Source: Stenotrophomonas humi (GTDB lineage Bacteria; Pseudomonadota; Gammaproteobacteria; Xanthomonadales; Xanthomonadaceae). Taken from it: a stretch of DNA of 64,000 nt. Positions 7,749 to 15,532 of this stretch are shown piece by piece (within the stretch, counting starts at the first letter, position 1; each line of letters opens with the position of its first letter). The notes under the pieces were generated by a model. That model made no database searches. It saw nothing but the letters and a program-made list of their open reading frames with translations, and had not been told where the DNA came from. The stretch is taken from positions 1 to 64,000 of the forward strand of contig NZ_LDJI01000009.1 of the NCBI RefSeq assembly GCF_001431415.1, in the 5' to 3' direction. The position numbers and the translations under genes were made by a program.

Positions 7749-9095
7749 ATGTCCTCCACGCTCATCACCAATGCCCGCATGGTCAATGAAGGCCGCACCT
7801 TCGATGGCGACCTGCGCATCGAGAACGGCCGCATCGCGCAGATCGGCACCGGGCTGACGCCGCGCGACGGCGAACAGGTGGTGGATGCCGCCGGACGCTG
7901 GCTGCTGCCCGGCATGATCGATGACCAGGTGCACTTCCGCGAGCCAGGCCTGACCCACAAGGGCGACATCGCCAGCGAATCGGCTGCGGCCGTGGCCGGC
8001 GGCCTGACCAGCTTCATGGACATGCCCAACACCAACCCGCCAACGTTGGATTCGACCATCCTCGAAGCCAAGTATGAGTTGGCCAAGGGCCGCGCCTGGG
8101 CCAACTACGGCTTCTATCACGGCGCCAGCAACGACAACCTCGAAGCCATCCGCGCGCTGGACCCGAAGAAGGCCCCCGGCGTGAAGGTGTTCATGGGCGC
8201 CTCCACCGGCAACATGCTGGTCGACAACCCGGAAACCCTGGACGCGATCTTCCGCGAATGCCCCACCCCGATCATCACGCACTGCGAAGACACGCCGATG
8301 ATCGATGCCAACCTCAAGGCCTTCCAGGAAAAGTACGGTGACGCGTTGACCCCGGAGATGCACCCGGACATCCGCTCGCGCGAAGCCTGCATCAAGTCGA
8401 CCCGGCTGGCGATGTCGCTGGCACGCAAGCACGGCACCCGACTGCACGTACTGCACATTTCCACCGCTGATGAGCTGGCGCTGTTCGAGAAGGGCCCACT
8501 GATCCGCGCCGACGGCAGCCGCAAGCAGATCACCGCTGAAACCTGCGTTCACTTCCTGCACTTCGCCCGCCCGGATTACGCCACCAAGGGCAACCTGATC
8601 AAGTGCAACCCGGCGATCAAGGACGTGGCCGACCGCGAGGCCATCACCGCCGCGCTGGCCGACGACGTGCTCGACGTACTGGCCACCGACCATGCCCCGC
8701 ACACCTGGGAAGAGAAGCAGAAGCCCTACGCACAGGCGCCATCCGGCCTGCCATTGGTGCAGTACGCACTGGTCGCGGCATTGGAGCGCGTGCACGAAGG
8801 CAAGCTGACCCGCGAGCAGGTGGTGCAGAAGTTCGCCCATGCGCCGGCACAGCTGTTCGACGTGGAAGAACGTGGCTTCCTGCGCGAAGGCTATTTCGCC
8901 GACCTGGTGCTGGTGGAAGACGTGCCGTTCACGGTCAAGCGCGAGGACGTGCTGTCCAAGTGCGGCTGGTCGCCGTTCGAGGGCACCACGTTCCGTTCGC
9001 GCATCGCCTCCACCTGGGTCAATGGCCAGCTGGTGTGGGACGGCAACAAGCTGGTCGGCGCGCCGGCTGGCCAGCGCATGACCTACGACCGCTGA
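7749..9095 (+). CDS. pyrC: Dihydroorotase
   Basis: This 448-residue zinc amidohydrolase interconverts carbamoyl-aspartate and dihydroorotate in pyrimidine synthesis. PGMIDDQVHFREPGLTHKGD is the metal-site region. Here the usual HxH is QVH, a variant I recall from Bacteroides- and Xanthomonas-type enzymes. GVKVFMGASTGN holds the lysine expected to be carboxylated, and THCED, HVLHIST and ATDHAPHTWEEK give the other ligands and the catalytic Asp. It starts one base after yidD, and its stop overlaps the next ATG (TGATG), so the three genes form one unit. Allantoinase is a less likely alternative. Confidence 0.92.
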   Translation: MSSTLITNARMVNEGRTFDGDLRIENGRIAQIGTGLTPRDGEQVVDAAGRWLLPGMIDDQVHFREPGLTHKGDIASESAAAVAGGLTSFMDMPNTNPPTLDSTILEAKYELAKGRAWANYGFYHGASNDNLEAIRALDPKKAPGVKVFMGASTGNMLVDNPETLDAIFRECPTPIITHCEDTPMIDANLKAFQEKYGDALTPEMHPDIRSREACIKSTRLAMSLARKHGTRLHVLHISTADELALFEKGPLIRADGSRKQITAETCVHFLHFARPDYATKGNLIKCNPAIKDVADREAITAALADDVLDVLATDHAPHTWEEKQKPYAQAPSGLPLVQYALVAALERVHEGKLTREQVVQKFAHAPAQLFDVEERGFLREGYFADLVLVEDVPFTVKREDVLSKCGWSPFEGTTFRSRIASTWVNGQLVWDGNKLVGAPAGQRMTYDR

Positions 9096-9946
9096 TGCGT
9101 GGCATCGTGATGTGGGGGGCGTTGCTGCTGGCAGCGCCGCTGTTCCCGGCACCGTCCGCGCAAGCGCAGGACGGCATTGGCGATCTGCTCGACAATCGCA
9201 TCATCTTTCCCGCCAGCGCCTCACAGGGCGCGATGGTGATCGGCAAGGTACCTGCGGGCAGCAGCGTGCGCTACGGCGGTCGCGAACTGCGCGTGAGCGG
9301 CTACGGCAGCGTGGTGTTCGGCATCGGCCGCGACGAGAAAGGCCCGCTGCAGGTGCAGGTACGGCGCTCGGATGGCAGCAGTGAAACCGCATCGATCGCG
9401 GTGACAGCACGCGACTGGCCGACCGAGCGCGTCAACGGCGTGCCGCCGAAGACGGTGAACCCGCCACCTGCCATCGCCGAACGCATTGCCCGCGAGCAGG
9501 CCCAGGTCACCGAGGCACGCAAGCGCGACGACAACCGCACCGATTTCAGCCAGACCTTCATCTGGCCGGTCCAGGGCCGCATCAGCGGCCGCTTCGGCAA
9601 CGCGCGCGTCTACAACGGGCAACCGGGCAGCGGCCATTCCGGCATGGACATCGCCGTGCCGACCGGCACGCCGGTGAAGGCGCCGGCTGCGGGCATCGTC
9701 ACCTTCGCCGGTCCGGATCTGTACCTGACCGGTGGCACCCTGGTGCTGGACCATGGCTTCGGCATCAGCTCCAACTTCCTGCATCTGTCGCGCATCGACG
9801 TAAAGGTCGGCGACAGGATCGAGCAGGGGCAGGACATCGCGGCCGTTGGTGCGACGGGACGAGCAACCGGCCCGCATCTGCATTGGGGGATGAACTGGTT
9901 CGATACGCGGATCGATCCGCTGTTGGTACTGGAACGCGGGAAGTAA
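9095..9946 (+). CDS. M23-family peptidase (LytM domain), exported
   Basis: The protein has 283 residues with a signal peptide (MRGIVMWGALLLAAPLF, cleavage near AQA). The C-terminal M23 domain carries HSGMD (His181, Asp185) and HLHW (His261, His263), the complete zinc set, so it is likely an active peptidoglycan endopeptidase. The middle region (about 30-110) resembles the beta-rich prodomain of such enzymes. The start overlaps the pyrC stop by one base. The last 15 codons plus stop are duplicated exactly 124 bp downstream. Confidence 0.92.
   Translation: MRGIVMWGALLLAAPLFPAPSAQAQDGIGDLLDNRIIFPASASQGAMVIGKVPAGSSVRYGGRELRVSGYGSVVFGIGRDEKGPLQVQVRRSDGSSETASIAVTARDWPTERVNGVPPKTVNPPPAIAERIAREQAQVTEARKRDDNRTDFSQTFIWPVQGRISGRFGNARVYNGQPGSGHSGMDIAVPTGTPVKAPAAGIVTFAGPDLYLTGGTLVLDHGFGISSNFLHLSRIDVKVGDRIEQGQDIAAVGATGRATGPHLHWGMNWFDTRIDPLLVLERGK
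9900..9946 (+). repeat. Direct repeat copy 1 (3' end of M23 gene)
   Basis: These 47 bases, from TCGATACGCGG to the stop TAA, encode the last residues of the M23 peptidase. They are repeated without mismatch at 10024-10070. Confidence 0.9.
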
Positions 9947-10023
9947 CAGCCACTGGTTCGCCGTCAATGGCGCGCGGCGGCGCGCTCCGGCATCTCCGCG
10001 GCTGAAGGATTACCTGGCGCGGC

Positions 10024-10070
10024 TCGATACGCGGATCGATCCGCTGTTGGTACTGGAACGCGGGAAGTAA
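10024..10070 (+). repeat. Direct repeat copy 2 (orphan gene end)
   Basis: This is an exact 47-base copy of 9900-9946 lying in otherwise non-coding DNA. The sequence between and after the copies differs. It looks like the remnant of a local duplication or of a replaced downstream gene segment. No gene is seen in 9947-10176. Confidence 0.9.
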
Positions 10071-10176
10071 ACACTGCTTGTCCGTCCGGTGCGCGCAGCG
10101 CACCCGGGGCTTGCACCGGCGCGCCTGACTTTCGGTACAAGCGCCGCTCCCTACCCGCGCGGCGTACGGGCGTGCA

Positions 10177-10860
10177 TCAACCGCGCGCGGCCCACCAGCT
10201 GCGCCACAGCAATGCTGCGGGACTGGGCTGATACTCCCCGCCTTTCAAGCGGGCCTGCTGCCGCGCACGCGCCAGCGATGCGTACAACCGTCGGGGGCGT
10301 GGGCCGGCGACACGCGATGGCCATGCTGCCAGCAGCTGTTTCTCCCACTGCGTTTCATCGCCCGGGGCACGCGGCACCGCAACTGCGCCCAGCTCCTGCA
10401 CGCGTTGCGCAAGCGTCTGTGTCAGCACGGCATCGGCAGCATTGGAAACAGGTGATTCAGTGAACACCGCTGCTTCCACTGCAGCGACAGCGGCGGCGTA
10501 GGTGCCCAGCGCATTGCGCGCCTGGGCGGCATCGGCCGGCCTTTCGCGGGCGTCGATCAGGCTTGGAAGTGCGTCGGCCAACTGATCCCACGGTGCACGC
10601 ACCGGTTCCAGCACGCGCCCCAACGGATGTCGCGAACGCTGCGCGGCCCAGCTGCGCAGTTCCTCGCCCCACCACGCCAGCTTGGCGTCCTGCGGCGTGG
10701 TGTCGCCGGTGGCATTCAAGATGTTGTCGAACTCCTGCAGCAGCGCAAACCACGCCACGGCCCGGGCGCGATCCCCCTCGGCGACGAAGCGCTCCACGAA
10801 GATCCATTCGGGCCAACGGTCCCGCCACTTGTCCAGGAAGCTATCCAGCGCACTGCTCAC
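10177..10860 (-). CDS. Squalene/phytoene synthase-like protein, probably non-catalytic
   Basis: The protein has 227 residues from the GTG at 10860, preceded by AGAGG. The segment DAKLAWWGEELRSWA with RHPLGRVLEP matches the trans-isoprenyl synthase (SQS/PSY) fold. The first Asp-rich motif, expected just before it (DDxxD type), reads LLQEFDNILNA, and no second DxxxD is evident. Prenyl diphosphate condensation is therefore doubtful. It lies 23 bp after the mupP-like gene and is probably in the same transcript. The fold is inferred from one clear motif; the function is unknown. Confidence 0.72.
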   Translation of the reverse strand: MSSALDSFLDKWRDRWPEWIFVERFVAEGDRARAVAWFALLQEFDNILNATGDTTPQDAKLAWWGEELRSWAAQRSRHPLGRVLEPVRAPWDQLADALPSLIDARERPADAAQARNALGTYAAAVAAVEAAVFTESPVSNAADAVLTQTLAQRVQELGAVAVPRAPGDETQWEKQLLAAWPSRVAGPRPRRLYASLARARQQARLKGGEYQPSPAALLWRSWWAARG

Positions 10861-10883
10861 GTCATTACCTCTGTTTCGTTGGG

Positions 10884-11573
10884 TCAGGCCGAAGCCCGCT
10901 TGGCGGCCGGCCACGCGGCGGCCTGCCAGAGCTGCTGCGGCAACTCGCATAGGTGATCGGCCTGCCACGCCAAGGGGTCGTCACCGTCGAGGCGATAGCC
11001 CCACAGCGCCGCGACCGAAGGCATGCCGGCCGCGCGCGCAGCGACGATGTCACGCTCGTCGTCACCCACGTACACACAGGCGCCGCACGCGACTTTGATA
11101 CGTTGCGCGGCTACTTCCAGCGGCAACGGATGCGGCTTGCGCTCGGCCAGCGTGTCGCCGCCGATCAGCACTGCACAACGCTGCTCCCAGCCCAGCTGCG
11201 GCAGGATCAACCGGGCCAGGTACTCCGGCTTGTTGGTGACGATGCCCCAGGTGGTACCGGCCTGCTCCAACCTTTCCAGCATTGTTTCGATACCGTCGAA
11301 CAAACGGCCGTACTGGCAGATCAGCGCTTCGTAGACCTCCAGGAACTCCGGCACCAGCGCGTGGCGCTCGCTCTCGGCCATCTGCGGAAATGCCACCGCC
11401 AGCATCGCACGGGAGCCCTTGGACACAACCGGCCGCAACTGCTCCAGCGGCAAGGCCGGCATGCCGCGCGCTTCACGCATGCGGTTGGCGGTGGCGATGA
11501 AGTCCGGCGCACTGTCCAGCAGCGTGCCATCCAGGTCGAACAGTACTGCCGTCGGGAACGACGAGGTGGTCAT
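10884..11573 (-). CDS. mupP: HAD phosphatase, probably N-acetylmuramic acid 6-phosphate phosphatase (MupP)
   Basis: This 229-residue HAD hydrolase has the nucleophile motif [18 protein letters not shown] as motif II and GDDERDI as the acidic motif III. By sequence alone it would be called phosphoglycolate phosphatase. However, it follows ubiG with a four-base overlap (ATGA), downstream of an MTA/SAH deaminase-like gene. That is the order of the Pseudomonas locus where this gene is MupP of the MurNAc recycling route that bypasses de novo UDP-MurNAc synthesis. The assignment rests on synteny; Gph activity remains possible. Confidence 0.8.
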   Translation of the reverse strand: MTTSSFPTAVLFDLDGTLLDSAPDFIATANRMREARGMPALPLEQLRPVVSKGSRAMLAVAFPQMAESERHALVPEFLEVYEALICQYGRLFDGIETMLERLEQAGTTWGIVTNKPEYLARLILPQLGWEQRCAVLIGGDTLAERKPHPLPLEVAAQRIKVACGACVYVGDDERDIVAARAAGMPSVAALWGYRLDGDDPLAWQADHLCELPQQLWQAAAWPAAKRASA

Positions 11574-12292
11574 GCCTGGCCCGGCTTGACTGCGTAGGCC
11601 AGGTAGTTGATCTCGGTGCGGCTACTCAGGCGGGCGCGGTTGCGCCACGGCTCATAGGCCATGCCGGTGACGTCCTGCAGCTGCAGCTCGGCCTCACGCA
11701 GCCAAGCACCGAGTTCGGCCGGCTTGATGAATTCCTGGTAGTGGTGCGTGCCCTTGGGCAGCAGGCGCGCGATGTACTCGGCGCCCACCACCGCGACCGC
11801 AAACGCGGCCGGGGTACGGTTGATCGTGGACAGGAACAACTTGCCGCCCGGACGCAGCAAACGCTGGCAGGCGGCGATGATCGCACCCGGATCCGGCACA
11901 TGCTCCAGCATTTCCATGCAGGTGACCACGTCGAACGCGCCCGGCTGCTCGGCAGCCAGGTCTTCGGCGGCCTGCACGCGGTAGTCCACCTGCACGCCCG
12001 ACTCCAGGCCATGCAGGCGCGCCACCTTGACCAGTTCCGGCGCCAGGTCGATGGCCGTCACCTGTGCCCCTTCCTTGGCCAAGGCCTCGCTGAGCAGGCC
12101 ACCGCCACAACCGATGTCCAGCACCTTTGCACCCCGCAGCGGCGCGCGGTCAGCCACGTATTTCAGGCGTACCGGATTGAGCGCGTGCAGCGGTTTCTGC
12201 GGACCATCCGCGTCCCACCAGCGGGTCGCCAGCGCGGCGAACTTGTCCAGTTCAGCCTGATCGAAATTGGTGGAGGTCGAAGATGCGCTCAT
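11570..12292 (-). CDS. ubiG: Ubiquinone biosynthesis O-methyltransferase
   Basis: This 240-residue SAM-dependent enzyme performs both O-methylations of ubiquinone synthesis. The SAM site is [16 protein letters not shown] and [10 protein letters not shown] follows. The N-terminal [23 protein letters not shown] is diagnostic for UbiG. The stop overlaps the start of the HAD phosphatase by four bases. It lies 42 bp after the deaminase-like gene on the same strand. Confidence 0.96.
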   Translation of the reverse strand: MSASSTSTNFDQAELDKFAALATRWWDADGPQKPLHALNPVRLKYVADRAPLRGAKVLDIGCGGGLLSEALAKEGAQVTAIDLAPELVKVARLHGLESGVQVDYRVQAAEDLAAEQPGAFDVVTCMEMLEHVPDPGAIIAACQRLLRPGGKLFLSTINRTPAAFAVAVVGAEYIARLLPKGTHHYQEFIKPAELGAWLREAELQLQDVTGMAYEPWRNRARLSSRTEINYLAYAVKPGQA

Positions 12293-12334
12293 GTCAGATT
12301 CCTTGTAAGGCTGTGGTTGCAGCCCATTGCGCCG

Positions 12335-13684
12335 TCAGGCGCGGATGTTGCGGATGCGGTTGCGCCACTGGCGTGCATTGGCGGTGATCGCCTCGACGTC
12401 CATGCCGACCAGCTCACGCTGTACCAGCTTGGGTCTGCCGGCGATCCACACGTCGCTGACCTGATGACGGCCGGCGGCATAGACCAGCTGCGACAGCACA
12501 TGATGCAGCGGCTGGGTTTCCAGCGCGGACAGATCCACGCAGGCCAGATCGGCCTGCTTGCCGACCTCGATCGAACCGATGCGATCACCGAAGCCCAGCG
12601 CACGCGCGCCGCCCAGCGTGGAAGCACGCAACGTGGTTGCTGCATCCAGCGCGGTGGCGTCATTGGCAACGGCCTTGGCCAGGATCGCCGCAGTGCGGTT
12701 CTCGCTGAACATGTCCAGGTCGTTGTTGCTGGCGCAGCCATCGGTACCGATGGCCAGGTTCACGCCAGCGCGCACCAGTGCGCAGGCCGGGCAGAAACCG
12801 GAAGCCAGCTTCAGATTCGACTCGGGGCAATGCACCACGCTGACGCCGCGCTCGGCGCACAGGTGGATTTCGGCATCGGTGAGCTGGGTCATGTGCACCG
12901 CGATCAGGCGGTCGTTGACCAGGCCCAGCCGGTCCAGCCGCGCCAGCGGGCGCTGACCGTACTGCGCGATGGAATCAGCGATTTCCTGCGCGGTTTCATG
13001 CGTGTGCAGGTGCACCGGGATGTCGAGCTGGTCGGACAGCATCCGCACCCGCTCGAAGTTGGCATCGTTCACCGTGTACGGCGCATGCGGCGCGAACGCG
13101 GTGCCGATCAGCGGGTCATCGCGCCACTGGTCGTGCAGTTCGGTGGCACGGGCGAAATATTCGTCATCGGTCTTGGCCCAGGCACTGGGGAAGTCGATGA
13201 TCACCGAGCCCACCAGCGCGCGGAAACCGTGCTTCTTGTAGACGGCGGCCTGTACGTCGGCGAAGAAATAATTCTCGTTGGCGCAGGTCGTGCCACCGCG
13301 CAGCATCTCGGCGATCGCCAGGGTGGTGCCGTCAGCCACGAACTCCGGCCCGATCACCGCCGCTTCCACCGGCCAGATGTGCTCGCGCAGCCAGGTCATC
13401 AGCGGCAGGTCATCGGCGATGCCGCGCAGCAACGTCATCGGATTGTGCGTATGCGCGTTGACCAGGCCTGGAATCAGCGCCGCTTCCGGGCGCGAAACCA
13501 CTTCCCTGGCGGCGAAGCGCTCACGCGCCACGGCGCGCGGCAGAACCGCCACGATCACACCATCACGCACGGCCACGGCATGGTCTTCCAGCACCACCGC
13601 ATGCGGTTCGACCGGAACCACATAGCCGGCTTCGATCAGAAGATCACATTGTTCGGGTTGCACTTCACTCACGGGAATCACCAT
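12335..13684 (-). CDS. mtaD: TRZ/ATZ-family amidohydrolase (methylthioadenosine/S-adenosylhomocysteine deaminase type)
   Basis: This zinc amidohydrolase of about 449 residues has NAHTHNPM (HxH), HAPYTV, HLHTHET and GTDGCASNN, the full metal-binding set of the MtaD/SsnA group. The likely role is deamination of methylthioadenosine or S-adenosylhomocysteine in SAM by-product recycling. This is consistent with its neighbour ubiG, which releases SAH. The start is uncertain: ATG at 13699 or 13684, or GTG at 13672. None has a convincing ribosome site. Confidence 0.85.
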   Translation of the reverse strand: MVIPVSEVQPEQCDLLIEAGYVVPVEPHAVVLEDHAVAVRDGVIVAVLPRAVARERFAAREVVSRPEAALIPGLVNAHTHNPMTLLRGIADDLPLMTWLREHIWPVEAAVIGPEFVADGTTLAIAEMLRGGTTCANENYFFADVQAAVYKKHGFRALVGSVIIDFPSAWAKTDDEYFARATELHDQWRDDPLIGTAFAPHAPYTVNDANFERVRMLSDQLDIPVHLHTHETAQEIADSIAQYGQRPLARLDRLGLVNDRLIAVHMTQLTDAEIHLCAERGVSVVHCPESNLKLASGFCPACALVRAGVNLAIGTDGCASNNDLDMFSENRTAAILAKAVANDATALDAATTLRASTLGGARALGFGDRIGSIEVGKQADLACVDLSALETQPLHHVLSQLVYAAGRHQVSDVWIAGRPKLVQRELVGMDVEAITANARQWRNRIRNIRA

Positions 13685-13724
13685 CTTCTGCCATGACATT
13701 CCAGCGCTGGCGCCGGATGCGAAC

Positions 13725-13783
13725 AGGCGCCGCATCCCCCACACCCGCAGCCGCTGGCTGTGTGGTGAAGGGTGGCGGCGCCT
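13725..13783. repeat. Long imperfect inverted repeat between efp and the deaminase gene
   Basis: The perfect arms AGGCGCCGC (13725-13733) and GCGGCGCCT (13775-13783) enclose a second pair, CCACAC and GTGTGG. It starts 13 bp after the efp stop. The structure could end or stabilise the efp transcript, though no T run follows. Confidence 0.5.
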
Positions 13784-13795
13784 GCATCGTGTTGC

Positions 13796-14362
13796 TTACT
13801 TGACGCGCGCGGAGTATTCGCCGGAGCGGGTATCAACGCGGATCACTTCGTCCTGGTTGACGAACAGCGGCACGCGGACCACGGCGCCGGTTTCCAGGGT
13901 GGCCGGCTTGCCGCCGCCGCCGGAGGTATCGCCACGTACGCCCGGATCGGTCTCGGTGATCTTCAGTTCAACGAAGTTCGGCGGGGTGACGTCGATCGGA
14001 GCACCGTTCCACAGGGTGACCACGCAGGACTCTTCACCCTTGAGCCACTTCTCGGCACCGTTCATGCCAGCCTTGTCAGCCTGCACCTGCTCGAAGGTTT
14101 CCGGGTCCATGAAGTGCCAATGCTCGCCGTCGCTGTACATGAAGTTCATGTCGGTATCGACCACATCAGCCGCTTCCATGGTGTCGGTCGACTTCATGGT
14201 TGCTTCCTGCGTACGGCCATCCTTGATCAGGCGGAACTTGACGCGGGTGAAGGCCTGGCCCTTGCCCGGCTTGACGTACTCGGTGTCGATGATGACAGCC
14301 GGTTGGTTGTTGACCAGGATTTTCATCCCGTTCTTGACGTCGTTCATGCCGTAACTGGCCAT
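13796..14362 (-). CDS. efp: Elongation factor P
   Basis: This 188-residue, three-domain factor relieves ribosome stalling at polyproline. The tip loop [10 protein letters not shown] places Lys34 at the beta-lysylation position of the EpmA/EpmB pathway. The C-terminal ends in the family-typical [10 protein letters not shown]. It is divergent from epmB, whose product supplies beta-lysine for this lysine, over a 99-bp shared promoter region. Confidence 0.97.
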   Translation of the reverse strand: MASYGMNDVKNGMKILVNNQPAVIIDTEYVKPGKGQAFTRVKFRLIKDGRTQEATMKSTDTMEAADVVDTDMNFMYSDGEHWHFMDPETFEQVQADKAGMNGAEKWLKGEESCVVTLWNGAPIDVTPPNFVELKITETDPGVRGDTSGGGGKPATLETGAVVRVPLFVNQDEVIRVDTRSGEYSARVK

Positions 14363-14461
14363 GCTGAAGCTCCTGAGGTGGCAAAACCGGCGCTTATCGC
14401 GACCGGCCGGATTAGAATGGAACGCCCGCCATCAGGCGGGGCAACTGTTTTTAGACCACCA

Positions 14462-15520
14462 ATGATAACCGCAGCCCCCGCCCACGCTCCACAAAAAGCC
14501 GTTCTGACCCTGCCTGCCGACCGCTGGCAGGCGCATTGGCGGCAGGCCATCCGCGTCCCGTCGGAGTTGCTGGCCGAGCTGGGACTGGTGCCGGAGGACG
14601 TTGGGGTTTCGGCTGAGGCGCTGGCGCAGTTCCCGATGCGGGTGCCGCGTGGTTTCGTGGCGCGCATGCGCCATGGCGACCCGGCCGACCCGCTGTTGCG
14701 GCAGGTGCTGCCCATCAACGAGGAGATGCAGGTCGTCCCCGGGTTCAGCTTCGACGCAGTCGGCGACAGCCAGGCCAAGAAGGCCACCGGCGTCATCCAG
14801 AAGTATCAGGGCCGCGCCTTGCTGGTTGCCACCGGCAGCTGCGCCATCCATTGCCGCTACTGTTTCCGCCGGCACTTTGATTACGCCGAAGAGAACGCTG
14901 CCAAGGGTGGCTGGCAGGAGGCGCTGGCCGCCATTGCCGCCGACACCAGCATCGACGAGGTCATCCTCAGCGGCGGCGACCCGCTGTCGCTGGCCACCTC
15001 CAAGCTGGCCGAACTGACCGATGCGCTGGCGGCCATCGGCCACGTCAAGCGCCTGCGCATCCACAGCCGCCTGCCAGTGGTGCTGCCCGAGCGGGTGGAC
15101 GAGGATCTGCTGCGTTGGCTGGGCACCGTGCCCTGGCCGGTCGCATTCGTGATCCATGCCAACCACGCCAACGAATTCGATGCCAGCGTCGACGCGGCGA
15201 TGGCCCGTCTGCGCGGCACCGGCGCGCAGCTGCTCAACCAGGCGGTCCTGCTGCGCGGGGTCAATGATGATCTGGCCACACTGGCTGAACTGAGCGAGCG
15301 CAGCTTTGCCGCCGGCGTGCTGCCCTACTACCTGCATCAGCTGGATCGCGTGCAGGGCGTGGCGCATTTCGAGATCAGCGACGAACGGGCACTGTCATTG
15401 CATGCCGGGCTGATGGCCCGGCTGTCCGGCTATCTGGTACCCAAGCTGGTGCGCGAGATCGCCGGCGACACCAGCAAGCGGCCGATGCAGGGCCCGGGCT
15501 ACGAGCTGGCCAGCGCCTGA
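14462..15520 (+). CDS. epmB: EF-P (R)-beta-lysine pathway lysine 2,3-aminomutase
   Basis: This 352-residue radical SAM enzyme converts lysine to beta-lysine for EF-P modification. The cluster-binding Cys127, Cys131 and Cys134 sit in SCAIHCRYCF. ILSGGDPLSLA is the GGDP motif that binds SAM, and RLRIHSRLPVV is typical of the KamA/EpmB family. The start at ATG 14462 fits the length of other EpmB proteins; open frame upstream belongs to the efp antisense. Its partner ligase EpmA is not in the window. Confidence 0.95.
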   Translation: MITAAPAHAPQKAVLTLPADRWQAHWRQAIRVPSELLAELGLVPEDVGVSAEALAQFPMRVPRGFVARMRHGDPADPLLRQVLPINEEMQVVPGFSFDAVGDSQAKKATGVIQKYQGRALLVATGSCAIHCRYCFRRHFDYAEENAAKGGWQEALAAIAADTSIDEVILSGGDPLSLATSKLAELTDALAAIGHVKRLRIHSRLPVVLPERVDEDLLRWLGTVPWPVAFVIHANHANEFDASVDAAMARLRGTGAQLLNQAVLLRGVNDDLATLAELSERSFAAGVLPYYLHQLDRVQGVAHFEISDERALSLHAGLMARLSGYLVPKLVREIAGDTSKRPMQGPGYELASA

Positions 15521-15532
15521 GCCTGCCACCCC

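Noticed and set aside
11741..13696. A 651-codon plus-strand frame across ubiG and the deaminase gene
   Set aside because: It spans two real genes in antisense and shows no family motif.
14394..14418. Promoter of epmB with TTATCG and TAGAAT
   Set aside because: The spacing of 13 bases is too short; only the -10-like hexamer is credible.
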